DNA of 16,383 nucleotides, from the NCBI GenBank assembly GCA_016218095.1, contig JACREV010000003.1, forward strand, positions 1 to 16,383, read 5' to 3'. Under the pieces are notes generated by a model. It ran no database searches, was not told the DNA's origin, and was given only the letters and a program-made list of their open reading frames with translations. Source of the DNA: Deltaproteobacteria bacterium (GTDB lineage: Bacteria; Desulfobacterota; GWC2-55-46). Of the stretch, positions 1-5,394 are shown piece by piece. A program made the translations under genes and the position numbers. Position 1 is the stretch's first letter; every line of letters starts with the position of its first letter.

Positions 1-245
1 CGGAGGGAGAGGGGGCCCTCGCCGGGCAGGCAAATTTGTAACGGACGGCAGGAGAATCGATTACCCCGGAGACTCTGTACCGACTCTGGCCCTGCGCCAA
101 GCGGTCACCCTCCCCTTAATCCCCTCCCATCAAGGGAGGGGCAAATATTCGGTGGATATGTGCGCCGGGCTGGCGAAGCTCGAAGGTACGCGTGCCCGGC
201 TTTTCTCGAAGGCCCAACCTTGGCCCTCAGCAGTCCACAAAAAGC
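1..245. other. Left-edge region with no confident gene
   Basis: No supported gene is visible here. One + frame ends at a TAA at 39-41 and could be the last dozen codons of a gene that lies off the window, but the piece is too short to identify. Another + frame is open from base 2 to 358, but it runs through a dispersed hairpin repeat and into the cobalamin riboswitch, so it is probably non-coding beyond its first part. The region holds the hairpin repeat at 121-141 and the approach to the riboswitch promoter. Confidence 0.4.
107..145. repeat. Dispersed GC-rich hairpin repeat, copy 1
   Basis: A perfect 8-bp stem (cccctccc 121-128 with gggagggg 134-141) around the loop atcaa is preceded by a short ccctcccc tract. 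Near-identical hairpins with the loop gtcaa occur at 1153-1173 and 2002-2023, and a related one at 1349-1371. All lie in gaps of the cobalamin cluster. There is no following T-run, so it is a dispersed intergenic repeat rather than a classical terminator. Confidence 0.7.
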
Positions 246-280
246 TTGACGATAGGTTTCAGAACCTGTTAGCCTATACA
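246..280 (+). promoter_or_regulatory. Candidate promoter for the riboswitch-cobO transcript
   Basis: TTGACG at 246-251 resembles a sigma70 -35 box. TAGCCT at 270-275 (18-bp spacer) or TATACA at 275-280 (23-bp spacer, too long for a normal pair) could be the -10. Either would start transcription about ten bases or fewer before the aptamer begins at 291, which is the expected geometry. The -10 match is poor, so this is tentative. Confidence 0.3.
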
Positions 281-290
281 CCTCTTTATT

Positions 291-452
291 GCGTTCAGGG
301 TTGCCCGCAAGGGCAAGAGGGAATCCCGTTAGAGACGGGAGCTGCCCCGCAACTGTAATCGGCGACGAAATCTTAGCTTGTCCACTGGCTTATGAGCCGG
401 GAAGGATAAGAGAGTAGGACGACCCGTAAGCCAGGAGACCTGCCCTGAGCGC
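291..452 (+). ncRNA. Cobalamin (adenosylcobalamin) riboswitch aptamer
   Basis: The conserved cobalamin riboswitch core is visible: gggaatcccg, then gagctgccccgcaactgtaa around 340-358, and the B12 box agccaggagacctgcc at 429-444. A P1 helix can be drawn between 291-300 (gcgttcaggg) and 443-452 (ccctgagcgc), ten pairs with one G-U. A stem-loop with the typical ggcttatgagccgggaag shape (386-404) lies before the B12 box. In this family, binding of the cofactor lowers expression of downstream B12 synthesis or transport genes. Here the downstream gene is cobO, so feedback repression of the cob cluster is the natural reading. Confidence 0.95.
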
Positions 453-460
453 CTTATCAG

Positions 461-502
461 AGCCCCTCGAGGGAGGGGGCTTGGGCGCGCGTCTTTTGCG
501 CG
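461..502 (+). promoter_or_regulatory. Riboswitch expression platform helices
   Basis: Two further hairpins lie between the aptamer and the terminator: agcccc (461-466) with ggggct (476-481), and cgcgc (486-490) with gcgcg (498-502) around a T-rich loop. They probably belong to the switching region. I could not identify a unique antiterminator pairing by eye. Confidence 0.45.
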
Positions 503-516
503 AGAGTGTTGATGCC

Positions 517-547
517 ACCCATCCCTGACGGATGGGTTTTTTGTTTT
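517..547 (+). terminator. Intrinsic terminator of the cobalamin riboswitch
   Basis: The perfect 8-bp stem acccatcc (517-524) / ggatgggt (530-537) has a 5-nt loop and is followed by a T-rich tract (537-547). It lies downstream of the aptamer and upstream of the cobO ribosome binding site (cgaggg, 555-561). That position indicates control by premature transcription termination rather than by sequestering the ribosome binding site. Confidence 0.85.
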
Positions 548-564
548 GAAGGGCACGAGGGTAT

Positions 565-1086
565 ATGGAGAGGAAGGGTCTCGTACACATCTATACCGGC
601 GACGGCAAGGGGAAGACGACGGCCTCTGTCGGGCTCGCAGTCCGCGCCGCGGGGCAGGGTCTCAAGGTGCTCTTTGTCCAGTTCTTCAAGGAGGACTCGG
701 CGTCTTCGGGTGAAAAGGACGTTTTAAGGAAGCTCGGGGTCGAGCTTGTAAGGTCGAACTGCAGGCACCCGATATTCACGAAGAACGCGGATGAGGAGAA
801 GGTAAGGAAGGCGGTATCCGGTACCTACAGGCTCGCAAAGGAAAAGGCCGGGGAATTCGACCTCCTCGTCCTCGATGAAGTCCTCTCTGCCGTGAACGGC
901 GGGTGGATAGAGGCCGAAGACCTCATGACATTTCTCAAAGACAGGCCCTCGCGCCTGGAGGTCGTGCTTACGGGCAGGGACGCGCCCGTCGAGCTACAGC
1001 AGGTTTCAGACTATGTCACCGAGATGCTTAAGATAAAGCACCCGTTCGATGCCGGAGTCAAGGCGAGGAAGGGGATAGAGTACTGA
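565..1086 (+). CDS. cobO: Corrinoid adenosyltransferase (CobO/CobA/BtuR type)
   Basis: This enzyme transfers the 5'-deoxyadenosyl group of ATP to Co(I) corrinoids, giving the adenosylated cobamide precursor, in the cytoplasm. The 173-residue product has the family length. It opens with HIYTGDGKGKTT, in which GDGKGKTT (residues 12-19) is the P-loop typical of the CobA/CobO family. A FDLLVLDEV strand (about 104-112) and an LTGRDAP motif near residue 136 also fit the family. The ATG at 565 has a gaggg Shine-Dalgarno four bases upstream, and the P-loop lies at the usual distance from it. It is the first gene after the riboswitch and terminator, so its expression should fall when cobalamin is abundant. 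The PduO and EutT adenosyltransferase families are unrelated and are excluded by the P-loop. Confidence 0.95.
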   Translation: MERKGLVHIYTGDGKGKTTASVGLAVRAAGQGLKVLFVQFFKEDSASSGEKDVLRKLGVELVRSNCRHPIFTKNADEEKVRKAVSGTYRLAKEKAGEFDLLVLDEVLSAVNGGWIEAEDLMTFLKDRPSRLEVVLTGRDAPVELQQVSDYVTEMLKIKHPFDAGVKARKGIEY

Positions 1087-1137
1087 AGATATTTGCGCAA
1101 AAGCTATTGCAGTTGTTTCCTGAAGGTGGCAAATATC

Positions 1138-1177
1138 CACCCTCCCCTCATTCCCCTCCCGTCAAGGGAGGGGAGGT
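1138..1177. repeat. Dispersed GC-rich hairpin repeat, copy 2
   Basis: Stem cccctccc (1153-1160) / gggagggg (1166-1173) with loop gtcaa, preceded by ccctcccctcatt. It matches copy 1 at 121-141 nearly base for base, including the preceding C-rich tract. Confidence 0.75.
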
Positions 1178-1207
1178 ATAAGGGAGATTCACCCACCTTG
1201 TAAAGGT

Positions 1208-1295
1208 TGTCATTCCCGCGCAAGCGGGAATCCAGTTTTCCCATGCTTGATAACAACAAGACCTGGATTCCCGATAAAAGCATTCGGGAATGACA
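1208..1295. repeat. REP-type hairpin doublet (head-on pair)
   Basis: Two imperfect palindromes of one unit lie in opposite orientation: tgtcattcccg...cgggaatccag at 1208-1235 and ctggattcccg...cgggaatgaca at 1263-1295, separated by 27 bases. Weak flanking inverted repeats (caccttg 1194-1200 / caaggtg 1323-1329) may mark the ends of a larger element. The same unit occurs twice more at 15960-15988 and 16001-16032. Confidence 0.8.
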
Positions 1296-1345
1296 AACAT
1301 GGAATATCAACCCCTCCTTTTTCAAGGTGAGAGACCTGGCCTTTA

Positions 1346-1386
1346 GCCCCCTCCCCCTTGGCGGGGGAGGGTCAGGGTGGGGGTGA
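1346..1386. repeat. C-rich hairpin repeat, related to copies 1-3
   Basis: A perfect 9-bp stem ccctccccc (1349-1357) / gggggaggg (1363-1371) with loop ttggc is followed by tcagggtgggggtg. It is a diverged member of the cluster's hairpin family, lying 45 bases or more before the cobU start. Confidence 0.65.
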
Positions 1387-1430
1387 AATAGATTTCATCC
1401 TCGCTACCAGATTTGTCGAGAGGTACTTGA

Positions 1431-1943
1431 ATGAGCAACGGCCTTACACTCGTCCTCGGCGGCGCGCGCTCGGGCAAAAGCGCGTACGCGCTTAAGCTCG
1501 GAGGGGCCCTCGCCGGGCCGAGGGTCTATCTCGCCACGGGCCAGGCAGGGGATGCGGAGATGGCCTTGCGGATAGGCAGGCACAAGGAGGAGCGCGGGGA
1601 CAACTGGCAGACGATAGAAGAGCCGCGGGAAATCGCCCCCGTAATAGACAAGGCCGAAGGAGTCCTCCTCATAGACTGTCTTACGCTCTGGGTCTCGAAC
1701 CTCCTCTTCGCGGGTCTTGATGACGGGGAGATAATAAAGAGGGCCGAATCTCTCGCCGTCGCCTCATCGTCAACAGGCGCGAGTGTGATCGCGGTATCGA
1801 ATGAGGTCGGGCTCGGTATAGTCCCTGAGAACGCCCTTGCCAGGAGGTTCAGGGACTTATCCGGCGCGACAAACAGGTTGATGGCGGAGCGCGCGAGCGA
1901 CGTTTGGTTTGTAGCGGCCGGCATACCGCTTAAAATGAAATGA
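1431..1943 (+). CDS. cobU: Bifunctional adenosylcobinamide kinase / guanylyltransferase
   Basis: CobU phosphorylates adenosylcobinamide and then adds GMP from GTP to give adenosylcobinamide-GDP, the activated substrate of CobS. The 170-residue protein has the family length. The P-loop GGARSGKS is at residues 10-17. RHKEERG holds His51, aligned by position with the guanylylated histidine of enteric CobU. IDCLTLWVSNLL (about 81-92) and AVSNEVGLGIVPE (121-133) are conserved family segments, and SGATNRLMAERASDVWFVAAGIP is the expected C-terminal signature. The start fits because the P-loop sits ten residues in, although no strong Shine-Dalgarno sequence is seen (gaggtacttga upstream). It lies between repeat-rich gaps in the cob cluster. 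Confidence 0.95.
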   Translation: MSNGLTLVLGGARSGKSAYALKLGGALAGPRVYLATGQAGDAEMALRIGRHKEERGDNWQTIEEPREIAPVIDKAEGVLLIDCLTLWVSNLLFAGLDDGEIIKRAESLAVASSSTGASVIAVSNEVGLGIVPENALARRFRDLSGATNRLMAERASDVWFVAAGIPLKMK

Positions 1944-1948
1944 GGTGG

Positions 1949-1970
1949 ACCGCAAGACTGCGGTGAAAAT
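1949..1970 (+). other. Small hairpin after cobU
   Basis: accgca (1949-1954) and tgcggt (1959-1964) form a 6-bp stem with a 4-nt loop, followed by gaaaattttc. It is a weak terminator-like structure at best. Confidence 0.3.
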
Positions 1971-1980
1971 TTTCGCTAAG

Positions 1981-2030
1981 AGTTTTTCACCCCCTCCCTC
2001 GCCCTCCCCCGTCAAGGGGAGGGGATTAAA
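1981..2030. repeat. Dispersed GC-rich hairpin repeat, copy 3
   Basis: Stem ccctcccc (2002-2009) / ggggaggg (2016-2023) around gtcaa. It is preceded by agtttttcacccc, which recurs at 15855-15868 ahead of another C-rich hairpin. This shared prefix suggests that the tract plus hairpin is one dispersed unit. Confidence 0.7.
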
Positions 2031-2056
2031 CGAGAGGGCAAACTGTGAGGTAAAAC

Positions 2057-2542
2057 ATGGTTTCGAAAAGGTTACGGATATTCGCGGCTTTCTTTGCGGG
2101 CAACATCTTTTTCTTCTTCGTCTTCTCGCTCGTCCTCTGGCTGCTGACCAGGTACGAGATATCGCCTTACGGCAGGTTCGTCGCCGCATTCTTCAAGGGC
2201 AGGAAGCCGGAGGAGGCGAAGGCGGCCATTGAGGCTAACCAGGCGCTCTTCGACGAGCTCCTGCCGGAGGCCGTCAGGTTCTCCGACCTCTTCGTCATGC
2301 CCGCCGTGGGGTTTCTGATGGGTGGGATCGTAGGCGCGATAATGCGCGGGAGGCAGTGGTACGCGGGCGCGGTATGGGCGTTGATCGTCGCCGGACCGGT
2401 CTCGATATTTTTCCTCGCAAGGTCTGCAGGCAATGAAAAGTTCCTCCATCTCGCCGTATTCCTCGCGCTCACGGCCATAGGCGGCGTTGTCGGGAACGCC
2501 GCGGCGAACAAGGCCGCCGGGGGAGCGGCAAAGGCGGAGTAA
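2057..2542 (+). CDS. Unrecognised four-helix membrane protein within the cob cluster
   Basis: I do not recognise the family. The 161-residue product has a long hydrophobic N-terminal helix (about 8-31) and a charged segment of about 45 residues rich in Lys, Glu and Ala (33-76). Three more hydrophobic helices follow (about 77-96, 102-121 and 129-150), then a short Ala/Gly/Lys tail. There is no catalytic motif. The ATG at 2057 has a tgaggt Shine-Dalgarno at 2046-2051, and the frame overlaps no other supported gene. It sits between cobU and cobT with only 30 bases before cobT, so it is probably co-transcribed. Its partner enzyme CobS is a membrane protein, so a membrane-associated role in nucleotide loop assembly or corrinoid handling is possible, but this is inference from position only. 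Confidence 0.75.
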   Translation: MVSKRLRIFAAFFAGNIFFFFVFSLVLWLLTRYEISPYGRFVAAFFKGRKPEEAKAAIEANQALFDELLPEAVRFSDLFVMPAVGFLMGGIVGAIMRGRQWYAGAVWALIVAGPVSIFFLARSAGNEKFLHLAVFLALTAIGGVVGNAAANKAAGGAAKAE

Positions 2543-2572
2543 AGACAAGTAATTACTCTTTAAGGGGTTAAT

Positions 2573-3628
2573 ATGTCGAAGCTCGAAGCAACGCTTAAAA
2601 AGATAGAGCCTTTAGACCCGGCCCTCCTCGATAAGGCGCAAAAGAGGCTGGACAGCCTCACAAAACCCAAGGACAGCCTCGGCAGGCTCGAAGAGCTCGC
2701 AAAAAGGCTCGTCGGCATCACGGGAGACTTGTCGCCAAAGGTCCTCAAAAAGACCATATTCACCTTCGCCGGAGACCATGGGGTCGCGGACGAGGGCGTC
2801 TCCGCCTTCCCGAAAGAGGTCACCCGGCAGATGGTATTCAATTTTTTAAGGGGCGGGGCAGGGATCAATGTGCTCTCAAGGCAGGCCGGGGCCGAGGTTG
2901 TGGTCGTAGACATCGGGGTCGACTTCGAGTTTGAGGACGCCCCGGGGCTCGTCAAAAGAAAGGTCGTAAGCGGCACGAAGAACATCAAGGTCGGCCCTGC
3001 GATGACGAGGGAAGAAACGATAAAGTGCCTGGAGGCGGGGATAACGCTCGCCGAGGAGCGCGCTACAAAGGGTGCGGTCTTTGGCACAGGGGAGATGGGG
3101 ATAGCTAACACGACGCCTTCGAGCGCGATAGTCTCGGCCTTCACCGGGCTCCCTGTCGAGGAGGTCACGGGCAGGGGCACGGGCGTCGACGATAAAGCGT
3201 TTCGTCACAAGGTCACTGTGATAGAAGAGGCGCTAAGGGTGAACGCGCCGGACGCCTCCGACGCGCTCGACGTCCTCTCAAAGGTCGGAGGAGCGGAGAT
3301 AGCCGGTATCGCCGGGCTCATCCTCGGCGCGGCTTCTTTGAAGATACCGGTCGTTATCGACGGCTTCATATCCACGGCAGGCGCGCTTGTCGCGTATGAG
3401 CTTAAGCCCGTTGCACGCGACTATATGATAGCCTCTCACTTATCCGTTGAGCGCGGCCACAGGGCCATGCTCGAGAGGATGAGGTTGAAGCCCCTGCTCG
3501 ACCTTGATTTGCGGCTCGGCGAAGGCACGGGCTCGGCGATAGGCATCATGCTTATCGAGGCGGCCTCGCGCATATACAACGAGATGGCGACCTTCGGGGA
3601 CGCGGGCGTCTCCGAGCGGTCCTCTTAA
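2573..3628 (+). CDS. cobT: Nicotinate-nucleotide-dimethylbenzimidazole phosphoribosyltransferase
   Basis: CobT moves the phosphoribosyl group from nicotinate mononucleotide to dimethylbenzimidazole (or another lower-ligand base) to form alpha-ribazole 5'-phosphate. The 351-residue product has the usual length. FAGDHGVADEGVSAFP (65-80) is a family signature, and GTGEMGIANTT (171-181) contains Glu174. LGEGTGSA contains Glu317, matching the catalytic base position of the Salmonella enzyme. The ATG at 2573 has aagggg at 2562-2567 as its Shine-Dalgarno. cobS follows after only 10 bases, and the cobS ribosome binding site overlaps the cobT stop, which indicates translational coupling. The lower-ligand base actually used cannot be read from the sequence. 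Confidence 0.96.
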   Translation: MSKLEATLKKIEPLDPALLDKAQKRLDSLTKPKDSLGRLEELAKRLVGITGDLSPKVLKKTIFTFAGDHGVADEGVSAFPKEVTRQMVFNFLRGGAGINVLSRQAGAEVVVVDIGVDFEFEDAPGLVKRKVVSGTKNIKVGPAMTREETIKCLEAGITLAEERATKGAVFGTGEMGIANTTPSSAIVSAFTGLPVEEVTGRGTGVDDKAFRHKVTVIEEALRVNAPDASDALDVLSKVGGAEIAGIAGLILGAASLKIPVVIDGFISTAGALVAYELKPVARDYMIASHLSVERGHRAMLERMRLKPLLDLDLRLGEGTGSAIGIMLIEAASRIYNEMATFGDAGVSERSS

Positions 3629-3638
3629 GGGTCAACGG

Positions 3639-4397
3639 ATGAAGGGTTTTCTGACCGCGCTCCAGTTCCTGACCCTCTTCAGGGTAAAGAAGGACCTGGA
3701 GGTCACGAAAGATTCTCTCGCCTCGTCGATGGCGTACTTCCCGCTCGTGGGCGCGCTCCAGGGCGTCATACTCGCGCTCGCCGATTATCTGCTCGCGGGC
3801 ACCGGGTTGCTGCCTGAGTCCCTCACCGCGGGCGCGCTTATCCTCATACTCGCCCTTACTAACGGCGGGCTCCATCTCGACGGCTTCGCCGATACAGTAG
3901 ACGGCATCGCCGGAGGCAAGACCCCCGAAGACAGGCTCCGGATCATGCGGGACAAGGCCGTGGGGCCGATAGGCGCGTCCTTTCTCTTTCTCGTACTCCT
4001 CCTTAAGTTTCTCGCCCTTGAAGACCTGCCGATTGAGGCGCGCACCCGCGCCATATTCCTCTTTCCGGCGGCAGGCAGGTGGGCTATGGTCTTGATGGCG
4101 TATCTCGCGCCTTGCGCCCGCGCCGAGGGGCTTGGGGCGGCTTTCTCGTCGAACTCGCGGAAGGTCTTTATAATTTCGACGCTCATCATGGCGGCGCTCT
4201 CGGTCCTCGCCCTCGGCGCGCTCTCGCTCGTCATCGTCTTCGCGCTCGGCGGCATAGTCTACGCCTTCACCCGCTTTTTCAAAAAGCGGCTCGGAGGCGT
4301 CACAGGCGACGTATTCGGCTTCCAGGCAGAGGTCGCCGAGGTCTCATTCCTCGCGCTCGCCATCGCGTTCATGAACATCCTCGCCCTCGCCGAATAG
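3639..4397 (+). CDS. cobS: Adenosylcobinamide-GDP ribazoletransferase (cobalamin synthase)
   Basis: CobS is a polytopic inner-membrane enzyme that joins adenosylcobinamide-GDP to alpha-ribazole or its phosphate. The 252-residue protein is rich in hydrophobic helices. The diagnostic LHLDGFADTVDG motif (78-89), with its acidic metal-binding residues, is intact, as are RIMRDKAVGPIG (101-112) and GGVTGDVFGFQAEVAE (219-234). The N-terminal ALQFLTLF segment is also typical. The Shine-Dalgarno aaggg overlaps the stop codon of cobT, with ATG at 3639. The next gene lies 182 bases away and has its own candidate promoter, so cobS may end this transcription unit. Confidence 0.96.
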   Translation: MKGFLTALQFLTLFRVKKDLEVTKDSLASSMAYFPLVGALQGVILALADYLLAGTGLLPESLTAGALILILALTNGGLHLDGFADTVDGIAGGKTPEDRLRIMRDKAVGPIGASFLFLVLLLKFLALEDLPIEARTRAIFLFPAAGRWAMVLMAYLAPCARAEGLGAAFSSNSRKVFIISTLIMAALSVLALGALSLVIVFALGGIVYAFTRFFKKRLGGVTGDVFGFQAEVAEVSFLALAIAFMNILALAE

Positions 4398-4443
4398 CCG
4401 CTCAGCCGCGGGGCCGATTCCAAATCAGGTTGCTCCAGGCTCC

Positions 4444-4461
4444 CGGACGCAAAGCCGTCCG
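4444..4461. other. Short hairpin downstream of cobS
   Basis: cggacg (4444-4449) and cgtccg (4456-4461) form a 6-bp stem with a 6-nt loop. No T-run follows, so termination is not supported. The rest of the 182-base gap holds only the promoter at 4492-4520 as far as I can see. Confidence 0.35.
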
Positions 4462-4491
4462 ATGCGGATTTGCCCGTCCAGCGAGGACAAT

Positions 4492-4520
4492 TTGCGCTCG
4501 CCTTTCACTCCGGTTATAAT
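4492..4520 (+). promoter_or_regulatory. Candidate sigma70-type promoter before the histidine phosphatase gene
   Basis: TTGCGC (4492-4497), a 17-bp spacer and a perfect TATAAT (4515-4520) form a good sigma70 pattern. Transcription would start near 4527, giving a leader of about 50 bases before the ATG at 4580. This suggests that the phosphatase gene and possibly cbiA are transcribed independently of the riboswitch-controlled unit. Confidence 0.5.
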
Positions 4521-4579
4521 ATCCGTCTTGAGGACCGCTAAAAAATGATCGAAGGCTGTCTCTGAAAACAGGGAGTTCC

Positions 4580-5215
4580 ATGAAGGCTACAAGGTTATAT
4601 CTCATCAGGCACGGGCAGGTCGTCAACCACCACGAGTACAGATACAACGGCCACTTTGACGTTGACATAACCGATACGGGCGTTGAGCAGATGACCCGGC
4701 TCTCGGAGTTCCTCCTCGGCCACTCCATCTCGGCTATTTATTCGAGCGACCTTCAGAGGGCGAGGAAGGGCGCGGAGATAATCGGAAAGAGGCTCGCCCT
4801 TACGCCTGAATCCGTGAAGGAGCTTAGAGAGCTCCACCTCGGCAGGTGGGAGGGGCTGACAAGGGAGGAGGCGGTCTTCAAGTACCCCGAGGACGCGCAC
4901 TTCAGCTTCAAGGAGCTCGCGACCTCGAAGGTAAAAGAGGGGGAGAGCCTCCTTGAGCTTAAGGCCCGCGTCATCCCGGCGCTCTCTTCCATCGTCGAGA
5001 GGCACAAAAGTGAGGCGGTCTGCATAGTCGCGCACGGCGGCGTGAACAGGGTCATACTTAGCGAGGCGATGGGGCTCCCGCTCGAGAACTTTTTCAGGAT
5101 AGAGCAGGACTACGGCGCGCTTAACCTCATCGACTGGTTCGAAGACGGGATTAAGGTCGTAAAACTATTGAACGGCGGGCCGAACCAGGAGTTCAGGCCG
5201 ACGGAGCTTTATTAA
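4580..5215 (+). CDS. cobC: Histidine phosphatase, probable alpha-ribazole phosphatase
   Basis: This is a phosphoglycerate-mutase-like (histidine phosphatase) protein of 211 residues. The catalytic LIRHGQ motif holds Arg10 and His11 (the phosphohistidine). Arg60 in SSDLQRA, Glu84 in ELRELHLGRWEG and His152 in VAHGGVNR complete the active site. Position beside cobU, cobT and cobS argues for the CobC role, removal of the 5'-phosphate from alpha-ribazole phosphate or adenosylcobalamin phosphate. The fold alone does not fix the substrate, and other small-molecule phosphatases share these motifs. The ATG at 4580 follows acagggag, a reasonable Shine-Dalgarno, and the RHG motif lies at the normal distance from the N-terminus. 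Confidence 0.85.
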   Translation: MKATRLYLIRHGQVVNHHEYRYNGHFDVDITDTGVEQMTRLSEFLLGHSISAIYSSDLQRARKGAEIIGKRLALTPESVKELRELHLGRWEGLTREEAVFKYPEDAHFSFKELATSKVKEGESLLELKARVIPALSSIVERHKSEAVCIVAHGGVNRVILSEAMGLPLENFFRIEQDYGALNLIDWFEDGIKVVKLLNGGPNQEFRPTELY

Positions 5216-5220
5216 GTATT

Positions 5221-5250
5221 GGGGGAAACTTTCTGAAGAAAGTTTCCCCC
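5221..5250. repeat. Near-perfect hairpin directly after cobC
   Basis: The inverted repeat gggggaaactttct (5221-5234) / agaaagtttccccc (5237-5250) has 14 complementary pairs and almost no loop. It lies five bases past the phosphatase stop codon. It is followed by aaaccccc rather than T residues, so it is more likely part of a dispersed intergenic element than a classical terminator. Confidence 0.75.
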
Positions 5251-5274
5251 AAACCCCCTTCAAAGACTTTAATT

Positions 5275-5317
5275 CCCGCGATTGCCTCCCCAAAAAAAAC
5301 AGGGAGGCAATCGCGGG
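5275..5317. repeat. Second perfect hairpin in the cobC-cbiA gap
   Basis: A 16-bp perfect stem (cccgcgattgcctccc 5275-5290 / 5302-5317) has an A-rich 11-nt loop. It lies 24 bases after the first hairpin. A segment with gagaagtttcc (5343-5353) resembles part of the first hairpin, so the whole stretch 5217-5370 may be one repeat element. Confidence 0.75.
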
Positions 5318-5394
5318 AGGCATTAAGCCTCGAAGAGTTTGAGAGAAGTTTCCAAAAAAGTTCACCTCAATCACTTGAAAAACAAGGCCGGTTT

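Larger units (their letters stand above)
1087..1430. other. cobO-cobU intergenic region filled with repeats
   Basis: No gene is supported in these 344 bases. From left to right they hold a 9-bp inverted repeat (gatatttgc 1088-1096 / gcaaatatc 1129-1137), a hairpin repeat at 1153-1173, a REP-type hairpin doublet at 1208-1295, and another C-rich hairpin at 1349-1371. Short reading frames here run through the palindromes and look non-coding. Whether cobU is transcribed with cobO or separately cannot be told; I see no convincing promoter. Confidence 0.6.

Noticed and set aside
2..358. Open + frame from the window edge through the riboswitch
   Set aside because: It crosses a dispersed hairpin repeat and the conserved riboswitch core. 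The first 30 or so codons could be the end of an upstream gene but cannot be shown to be.
1945..2232. 95-codon frame beginning just after cobU
   Set aside because: It runs through a hairpin repeat and overlaps the better supported membrane protein gene at 2057, which has a Shine-Dalgarno and coherent hydrophobic segments.
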